Below are positions 58,633 through 64,000 of a stretch of DNA of 64,000 bases, one piece after another. The stretch is taken from the NCBI RefSeq assembly GCF_000242875.2, contig NZ_AEXL02000090.1:1-64000 (forward strand), in the 5' to 3' direction. Position 1 is the first letter of the stretch; each line of letters starts with the position of its first letter. A program made the translations under genes and the position numbers. The DNA comes from Candidatus Nitrosopumilus salarius BD31. Its GTDB lineage: Archaea; Thermoproteota; Nitrososphaeria; Nitrososphaerales; Nitrosopumilaceae. The notes beneath the pieces were generated by a model, which was given only the letters and a program-made list of their open reading frames with translations, ran no database searches and was not told where the DNA came from.

Positions 58633-59919
58633 TTATGGGCTTAGTCTGTCAGGATCTCGTGGATATAAGACCACTTCGCGTACATTGTCAATTCCGATTA
58701 GTGTTGTCATCAGTCTGTCTAACCCCATTCCCCAACCTGAGTGCGGTGGCATCCCCCAATCAAATGTCTTAAGATGGTCTGCAAACTGGGCAGGATTAAG
58801 TCCTTGTTCAGCTAATCTGCTTTTCAGTGTTTCAGGATTATGAAGTCTGGTGCCCCCCGAGGCTAATTCTAGATATCCATATTGTAAATCAAATGATCGT
58901 GATAGTGCTGCATCTTCATCTTTTTCTCTAATGTAAAACGGCTTTAACTTCATTGGCCAGTCCATCAAAAAGAAAAATCCTGGATGGTTCTTTCCAATTA
59001 TTCTCAAGTGTGAGTCAAGCAAGTCATCCCCAAACTCTACTTTCTCACCTTCTTTCTTTAATTCTTCAATACATTGAGTGTATGTTATTCTTTCAAATGG
59101 TGAAGATGGCACTACGATCTCATGTTCAATTGCTTGTTGCTCTTTTTTACAATTCTCTGCTGTAAATTTGTATACTTCTAACACCAGTGATTCTAAAACA
59201 TTCATCACATCATTGTAATCCATGAATGCAGCTTCAATGTCTACACTTGTAAATTCACTAAGATGTCTACCTGTATGTGAATGCTCTGCACGATAAAAGT
59301 TTGAAATCTCAAATACTCGCTCAAGCCCTATTGTCATCTGTTCTTTGTATAGTTGGGGGCTTTGTGCCAAATATGCAGTCTTTCCAAAATAGTCCAGTGA
59401 AAACAAATCAGCTCCACCTTCACTTGCACTGCCAATAATTTTTGGTGTTGTAATTTCAATAAATTTTTTCTCTGCTAGTGTTTTTCGTAATGATTGTAAT
59501 ACCTGATGTCTTAGCTTGAAAATTGATGCTGTCTTTTGATTTCGCATATCAAGTGCACGATGATTCAATCTTGTGTCGATGTTACTCTCTAGTCTTCCAA
59601 TGGGATCTACTGGTAATGGGTGAATTGCTTTTCCTAATACTTCGATCTCGTCTGCTTTAATCTCAAATTCAAAGTCACGAGCTTTAGTCTCTTGAACTAT
59701 TCCTTTAATACTAACAACACTTTGACGATTAATCTCAGGTAGATTATCATTTAGTTCTCCTTTGACAATGACTTGGGAAATTCCTGACACATCACGTAGT
59801 GTGATAAATGACATCTTTCCTAGCTTTCGAAGATCTTCAATCCATCCTCCCAAAACTACCTGCTTTCCAATTAAGTCAGAACTAAGTTCTGAAATATCAT
59901 GAGTTTTTACAAATACCAT
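58633..59919 (-). CDS. aspS: Aspartyl-tRNA synthetase (archaeal type)
   Basis: 428 residues. OB-fold anticodon domain (VVLGGWIEDLRKLGKMSFITLRD), class II motif 2 (NFYRAEHSHTGRHLSEFTSVDIE) and motif 3 (GWGMGLDRLMTTLIG). The archaeal form may be discriminating or charge Asn too; no gatCAB genes are in view to decide. Operon with the upstream NusA-like KH gene (stop and start touch) and the small membrane protein. Confidence 0.95.
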   Translation of the reverse strand: MVFVKTHDISELSSDLIGKQVVLGGWIEDLRKLGKMSFITLRDVSGISQVIVKGELNDNLPEINRQSVVSIKGIVQETKARDFEFEIKADEIEVLGKAIHPLPVDPIGRLESNIDTRLNHRALDMRNQKTASIFKLRHQVLQSLRKTLAEKKFIEITTPKIIGSASEGGADLFSLDYFGKTAYLAQSPQLYKEQMTIGLERVFEISNFYRAEHSHTGRHLSEFTSVDIEAAFMDYNDVMNVLESLVLEVYKFTAENCKKEQQAIEHEIVVPSSPFERITYTQCIEELKKEGEKVEFGDDLLDSHLRIIGKNHPGFFFLMDWPMKLKPFYIREKDEDAALSRSFDLQYGYLELASGGTRLHNPETLKSRLAEQGLNPAQFADHLKTFDWGMPPHSGWGMGLDRLMTTLIGIDNVREVVLYPRDPDRLSP

Positions 59920-60449
59920 TATCTTTTATCCTCAAATTCAATCTCAATGTCAAGGTTTCGGGCGTCTTTTACTATTTGTATTACTTTTTGAGTGTCTATT
60001 GGGAATTTTGGGGTCCATTTGCCTGATACCACCGCTTTTGTCTTTTGTACTCCGCCTGGTGCCCATACTGCATTAATTGATAATATTTTGGTTGGAAAGA
60101 ACAGATCTTCTATGAATCTCTTGTCTGTCTCGTCAGCTTCAACAAGCCAAATCTTTCCCTTAAACTGATCTTGAAATTGCCTGTACAATGTACGGCTTTG
60201 CCTAATTTTCATAATATCGTTTTTAGCCAAAGACAAAACAAAATTTCCGTCAAACTCTTTGCACGAATATAGGGTAAAGTCATCGATCTCTTTGTTTGAT
60301 TTTGCAATGTTTGCAAGTATAATTGATGCATCAACATCTGCCTTTGTCAGTTGGCCTGACTCTACTTTGCCTTCACATTGAGGGCAAAGAATTGAATTTT
60401 TTGCATCAAAGCCACAAATTGGTAGTATCATTTGAATCGACTTTTTCAT
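59919..60449 (-). CDS. NusA-like KH/zinc protein
   Basis: 176 residues, or 170 if starting at the second Met (MILPICGFDAK). An N-terminal C-x-x-C pair (CPQCEGKVESG; with CGFD upstream) is followed by a KH-like fold (FIEDLFFPTKILSINAVWAPGG...KTKAVVSGK). Annotated in related archaea as a NusA-like transcription elongation factor. RNA binding is inferred from the KH pattern. Its stop overlaps the aspS start. Confidence 0.65.
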   Translation of the reverse strand: MKKSIQMILPICGFDAKNSILCPQCEGKVESGQLTKADVDASIILANIAKSNKEIDDFTLYSCKEFDGNFVLSLAKNDIMKIRQSRTLYRQFQDQFKGKIWLVEADETDKRFIEDLFFPTKILSINAVWAPGGVQKTKAVVSGKWTPKFPIDTQKVIQIVKDARNLDIEIEFEDKR

Positions 60450-60513
60450 TCTGACAATCTTGTTTATATCCCTTAGTGCAAAACAAAAATTCTAGCTTGG
60501 ATCTAAGATACAC

Positions 60514-61443
60514 ATGACACTCATATCTGTCAAGGGATTGTCGACAAAGTATGATTCTACAAATGGCCCAGTTTATGCAGTAGATGATGTTGATTTTGAA
60601 TTAAAGGACGGTGAATCCATAGGAATTGCAGGTGAGAGTGCATGTGGTAAGAGCACATTAGGATTGTCTATCATTCGTATGCTTTCAGGTGGAAAAGCAA
60701 ATGGAGAGATACTTTTTGATGGCGAATCTCTTTTAGACTTGCCAGAGTCAGAATTTAACAAAAGATTCCGATGGAAAAAGATCTCAATGATATTTCAAGG
60801 TGCAATGAACTCCTTAGATCCTGTATTTACCATTTATGATCAATTTATTGAAATAATAAAACAGCACAACTACGTTGGAGATTCTAAAAAGATAATCTTG
60901 GATGCAATTTATGCTGTTAGCTTGGATGAGTCCATCTTGAAAAAATACCCGCATGAGCTAAGTGGGGGTATGAAGCAAAGAGTGGTGATTGCAATGGCCC
61001 TTTTGCTAAAGCCAAAGTTTGTAATTGCAGATGAGCCAACAACAGCGCTTGACGTGCTGATTCAGGCTCAAATTGTCAACTTGCTCAAACATCTCAAAAA
61101 AGACGGCATGTCATTCATGCTGATCACACACGACTTGGCAGTTCTGTCTGAAATTGCAGAAAAAATTGGGATAATGTACGGGGGGCAAATAGTAGAATTT
61201 GGCTCTTCTCAAGAAATTTACAAAAATCCAAAACATCCATACACCAAAGGTCTGTTAGAATCAATCCCTACCCTTAGTGGAAACACTCCAAAATACATCA
61301 AAGGAATTCCGCCTAGTTTACTTGATGCACCAACTCAGTGTAGATTTCTAGATAGATGTCCTGTTGCAGTTGAAAAATGCAAACAACTTCCACCAAAATT
61401 TAAAACTGAAACTGGCTATGTTAGATGCTGGTTATATGAATAA
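60514..61443 (+). CDS. Peptide/oligopeptide-type ABC transporter ATPase
   Basis: 309 residues. Walker A GESACGKSTLG, signature LSGGMKQRV, Walker B KFVIADEPTTALD, H-loop THDLA. The C-terminal CRFLDRCPVAVEKC (Cys cluster) is the OppD/DppD extension, which in some members binds a 4Fe-4S cluster. It should energise uptake of peptides or nickel with permeases encoded elsewhere (none adjacent). Confidence 0.9.
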   Translation: MTLISVKGLSTKYDSTNGPVYAVDDVDFELKDGESIGIAGESACGKSTLGLSIIRMLSGGKANGEILFDGESLLDLPESEFNKRFRWKKISMIFQGAMNSLDPVFTIYDQFIEIIKQHNYVGDSKKIILDAIYAVSLDESILKKYPHELSGGMKQRVVIAMALLLKPKFVIADEPTTALDVLIQAQIVNLLKHLKKDGMSFMLITHDLAVLSEIAEKIGIMYGGQIVEFGSSQEIYKNPKHPYTKGLLESIPTLSGNTPKYIKGIPPSLLDAPTQCRFLDRCPVAVEKCKQLPPKFKTETGYVRCWLYE

Positions 61444-61737
61444 TTATTTTGAATCTAGATATTCTTCATCAATTTTTTTTAAATACACTTCCTGAATATC
61501 TGAAATCTCTCTTGCTATTGTATTGCTACAAAGAATTCTTGCGTATTCGATTAATTCAGAGTTTTGTTGTGTTTTTTCAAACTCTTCAATTCTCTTAAAT
61601 GCCTCTTGCTCATATCTCATTATTTCTTTGAATTCTTTGCTAATTTCAGATGCTCTCATGTTTTGATAGTCTTTGGAATTTGATTTTCTAAATGTTATCT
61701 CGTTGATTAATTCCTCAATTTCATCAGGCTCTTCCAT
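61444..61737 (-). CDS. Small acidic helical hypothetical protein
   Basis: 97 residues, highly charged helix (DEIEELINEITFRK; EIMRYEQEAFKRIEEFEK) with a later hydrophobic helix (LIEYARILCSNTIAREI). No family. Stop adjacent to the ABC ATPase stop (convergent). Confidence 0.5.
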   Translation of the reverse strand: MEEPDEIEELINEITFRKSNSKDYQNMRASEISKEFKEIMRYEQEAFKRIEEFEKTQQNSELIEYARILCSNTIAREISDIQEVYLKKIDEEYLDSK

Positions 61738-61763
61738 GTTTTTTTAAAAACTAGTAAAATAAA

Positions 61764-61859
61764 TTATTTTTGTCTTTTCTTCTTGTGTTCTAAAATGTGT
61801 TTTAGTCCATCTGTCATGGATAATGAATCCAAATCGATTTCACAATCAGGACATTTCAC
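61764..61859 (-). CDS. 31-residue C2H2-like zinc microprotein
   Basis: GTG start, reading MKCPDCEIDLDSLSMTDGL then KHILEHKKKRQK. C-x2-C...H-x4-H fits a classical zinc finger of minimal length, with a basic tail for nucleic-acid contact. It begins three bases after the stop of the upstream 61863-62237 gene, so it is coupled to it. Confidence 0.6.
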   Translation of the reverse strand: MKCPDCEIDLDSLSMTDGLKHILEHKKKRQK

Positions 61860-61862
61860 GTC

Positions 61863-62237
61863 TTAAGAGAATTTTTTTACAATTGGCAAGCATGAATCAA
61901 TAATTCTCAGCATCTCTGATCTGATTACTTTTTTGTCAATTGATACCCAAACTCGAGACTTCTCAATTGCAAATGATATGGTCTGAACTTTCTTTCTTTC
62001 CTCCCATACAAATTCAATCTCTCCAAGATTCTTGTCAAAGAATCCTTCAAGATCTGTCTTCATTGCAATGTGTGAGAATTGATACTGTGTGTTTTTCTCA
62101 TCTAAAAGTGGAATCAAATCTACCCTTCTTCTATATGCTAATAACTCCCCACTCTCACCAATCACGCCTACAAATCTGATATAAGGGCTAATTCCAATGA
62201 TTGCATTACAGATATCTTCAGAGTCTTTCCTTTCCAT
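61863..62237 (-). CDS. Roadblock/LC7-like hypothetical protein
   Basis: 124 residues. IIGISPYIRFVGVIGESGELLAYRRR has the beta-turn-beta of a small alpha/beta sensor (roadblock/profilin-like), with a later strand FAIEKSRVWVSIDKK. Thaumarchaeal genomes carry several such proteins; function unknown. Operon with the C2H2 microprotein. Confidence 0.5.
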   Translation of the reverse strand: MERKDSEDICNAIIGISPYIRFVGVIGESGELLAYRRRVDLIPLLDEKNTQYQFSHIAMKTDLEGFFDKNLGEIEFVWEERKKVQTISFAIEKSRVWVSIDKKVIRSEMLRIIDSCLPIVKKFS

Positions 62238-62321
62238 TTGCTAAAGATGTGAAATGAATGTTATTTTAATGATTTCTCGGTTCTAGTTTTAATTAAATAC
62301 TGCCTGCAAACAGTCTGATTT

Positions 62322-62954
62322 GTGGATTTTGTTGACCTGTTTCCATTTGCACCGGAAGTAGGTTATCTTAGTTTGTCACTTGTAAATTTTTTTGGTTCAC
62401 TGATACCTTTTGTTCCATTACCTGGTTTTCTGCTTTTAGCAACAATGTCCGTTGGTGATACATTTGATCTTCACATCTTGGCATTGTCCTCAGCTATTAC
62501 TGCCACTGTTGCAAAACAAATTATTTTCTATGTTAGCTATGGGGGGCGAAAAATAATCAATGAAAAGACTAGAAAGCGAATGCGCCCCTTTGAAAGACTA
62601 GTTAAAAGATATGGTGCAGCAGCTGCATTCTTTGCTGCAGCAACTCCGATTCCTGATGATTTGGTGTATGTCCCACTTGGTTTGGCAAAGTATAACCCTA
62701 AAAGATTTTTTATTGCGACACTAACTGGAAAAATTGTTCTAAGTTACGTGATAGTTTTGATTTCTCACTATTTGGGATTGTCATTAGTTGAGCCATTTCT
62801 TGAAAATATTGATGATGCAACTCCTGTTTACATTGGAATAGCTATCTTTGGAGTCATGATGACTGCTGCAGTTGTATTGTTATTGAGATTGGATTGGGCA
62901 AGAATCCTTGGAAGGTTTGCACCATGGACTCTAGATGAGAATCAAGAGGACTAA
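62322..62954 (+). CDS. VTT-domain (DedA/SNARE-associated) membrane protein
   Basis: 210 residues, GTG start. Helices around residues 14-40, 45-70, 98-118, 125-150 and 165-190. Characteristic residues include FVPLPGFLLLATMSVGD, AAAAFFAAATPIPDDLVYVPLGLAKYNPKRFFIATLTGK (the VTT loop with Pro-Asp). The family acts as lipid scramblases or undecaprenyl/polyprenyl-phosphate transporters. Overlaps the convergent glycosylase stop by four bases. Confidence 0.85.
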   Translation: MDFVDLFPFAPEVGYLSLSLVNFFGSLIPFVPLPGFLLLATMSVGDTFDLHILALSSAITATVAKQIIFYVSYGGRKIINEKTRKRMRPFERLVKRYGAAAAFFAAATPIPDDLVYVPLGLAKYNPKRFFIATLTGKIVLSYVIVLISHYLGLSLVEPFLENIDDATPVYIGIAIFGVMMTAAVVLLLRLDWARILGRFAPWTLDENQED

Positions 62955-63508
62955 ATTTTTATTTTAAAATTCCACAACTTGTCAGTTGCCTCTTTAATTC
63001 CTATTCTTGGTGATGCTGTGATCTTTTTTGGCTTTATTCCTTCTGTGATGTATAGTGTCGATTTTTTTGTCAAATCCAAACCATAGTGTTCTTTTGTAAT
63101 TTGCATGGCTTGTGCTAGCTTTGCAGGGCCATTTGTAAGATTTTGTAATTTTACATCCCTCCTGTTTTTTATCATCTCCTCAATCCCTTTTTCAGGTTCT
63201 ATTGCACGAATAAGCACTGCACCTGCAGCAGTTTTTGAATTCCTTGCTACAACATTAAAACAATAATGCATCCCATATGTGAAATATACGTATGCAACAC
63301 CTACCTCCCCAAACATTACCTTGTTCCTATCCGTAATTTTTCTAAATGCATGACTTGCAGGATCATCTGTATGTCTGTAGGCTTCCGTCTCTGTAATAAT
63401 TCCTGATATTGTATTGTTTCCTATTTTTCTGATGATTCTTTTTCCTAGTATGTTTTTTGCAACCGTAACTGTATCACATAAATAAAATTCTCTAGGAAGA
63501 ATACTCAA
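62951..63508 (-). CDS. 3-methyladenine DNA glycosylase (AAG/MPG family)
   Basis: 185 residues. LPREFYLCDTVTVAKNILGK, the catalytic Glu in GIITETEAY, DDPASHAFRKITDRNKVMFG and YVYFTYGMHYCFNVV are the AAG signature. It removes alkylated purines. The start overlaps the uracil-DNA glycosylase stop by 17 bases: a base-excision repair operon. Confidence 0.92.
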   Translation of the reverse strand: MSILPREFYLCDTVTVAKNILGKRIIRKIGNNTISGIITETEAYRHTDDPASHAFRKITDRNKVMFGEVGVAYVYFTYGMHYCFNVVARNSKTAAGAVLIRAIEPEKGIEEMIKNRRDVKLQNLTNGPAKLAQAMQITKEHYGLDLTKKSTLYITEGIKPKKITASPRIGIKEATDKLWNFKIKI

Positions 63509-64000
63509 TGTCTATTTGTATCTCTTTATTGTTTTTTAACTCTCTGATTACATCAAACAACTTTTTGATATCATTGTTTAGTACTGTTATTAATTCTTGA
63601 TTGTAAATTGTAGCTGCTGGATGAACTGTTAAAAAATACAATTGGTTGTCTTTTCTTACAATTTTCCCACGGAATTTTGTGATTTCAGAGCCACCTAGTA
63701 TTGAATTAAATGCCGTATTGCCCAAGATGCATATTATTTTTGGTTTGATTATGGAAATTTCTTGCTTGATGTACTCTTTGCATGTATCTCTTTCAATTGA
63801 GTTTGGAACTCTGTTGTTTGGCGGTCGGCATTTTACAATGTTTGTGATGTATACATCATCTCTTGACACTCCTGCTTCTTCAAGTGCAGCTGAGAGTTTC
63901 TTTCCTGCCACTCCTACAAATGGCTCTCCGTTTTTATCTTCATTTCTTCCTGGTGCCTCTCCTACAAAAATTACATTCGATTGAAAATTACCTTTTCCTG
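63492..64000 (-). CDS. Family 4 uracil-DNA glycosylase (5' end outside window)
   Basis: 169 codons visible. Motif 1 VGEAPGRNEDKNGEPFVG near the visible start (frame begins at 63998), ITNIVKCRPPNNR, CILGNTAFNSILGG and the C-terminal TVHPAATIY (His of motif 2). Family 4 enzymes carry a 4Fe-4S cluster; Cys85-type ligands include KCRPP and TCKEYI. The first ATG in view (63911) is inside the gene. It excises uracil from DNA. Operon with the alkyladenine glycosylase. Confidence 0.92.
   Translation of the reverse strand, partial: GKGNFQSNVIFVGEAPGRNEDKNGEPFVGVAGKKLSAALEEAGVSRDDVYITNIVKCRPPNNRVPNSIERDTCKEYIKQEISIIKPKIICILGNTAFNSILGGSEITKFRGKIVRKDNQLYFLTVHPAATIYNQELITVLNNDIKKLFDVIRELKNNKEIQIDIEYSS

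Overview
The window looks like part of the chromosome of a low-GC ammonia-oxidising archaeon of the Nitrosopumilus type (Nitrososphaerota/Thaumarchaeota). The support is indirect but consistent: archaeal eL40, an archaeal AspRS beside a NusA-like KH protein, A-type ATP synthase subunit F, a CdvC-type division ATPase, a secreted protein with a PEFG C-terminal sorting signal, a membrane-anchored cupredoxin, an iron-containing alcohol dehydrogenase like the semialdehyde reductase of the 3-hydroxypropionate/4-hydroxybutyrate cycle, many TTG/GTG starts, and TATA-like boxes about 26 bases before start codons, as in leaderless archaeal transcripts.

Layout. Positions 1-5500 are accessory. They hold the 3' end of a surface gene fusing a collagen-like Gly-Ala-Thr repeat to an RTX calcium-binding repeat domain, a ribbon-helix-helix regulator, several tiny membrane proteins, Cys-rich zinc proteins, two decayed transposase C-termini, a dispersed 52-base repeat, an inverted repeat and a tyrosine recombinase. 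The recombinase abuts the 3' end of a tRNA-Val(CAC) gene (5549-5646) that carries a 20-base intron in its variable region. From 5.7 kb the content is core: eL40, succinyl-CoA synthetase (sucDC), a Dps-like ferritin, ileS, purD, one-carbon genes (folD, 5-formyl-THF cycloligase), purN, an MBL-fold nuclease, glycerate kinase, Fe-ADH and an LLM flavin/F420 oxidoreductase. Next come a uvrB-uvrA-uvrC operon of bacterial type (23.9-30.2 kb), the cupredoxin, citrate synthase, a DHH phosphoesterase, the PEFG protein, RidA and a TrmB regulator. A probable cell-division operon follows (divergent CdvB/ESCRT-III-like gene, unknown helical gene, cdvC; 38.2-40.5 kb), then carA-carB (40.6-45.0 kb). The branched-chain amino-acid operon ilvB-ilvN-leuA-leuB lies at 50.2-54.9 kb, followed by secreted proteins, aspS, a peptide ABC ATPase, and DNA repair glycosylases (MPG and family-4 UDG, the latter leaving the window).

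The strongest unexpected signal is in carB. Exactly 22 bases (41791-41812) interrupt the conserved GEAG-E/FDYSG segment, bring an in-frame stop, and fold into a bulge-helix-bulge motif whose predicted cleavage sites rejoin the reading frame perfectly. That is the hallmark of an archaeal intron cut by tRNA splicing endonuclease, here in a protein gene. The tRNA-Val gene in the same window carries a short intron with the same architecture.

Cautions. carB has a second, separate frameshift near 43125, purN has a one-base frameshift in an A/T run, and a small gene at 17.6-17.9 kb has two. carA and carB both lack a standard start codon where homology begins. Sequence error, gene decay and genuine biology must be separated by reads and RNA. 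Several proteins of under 60 residues are annotated by direct translation; their confidence varies.
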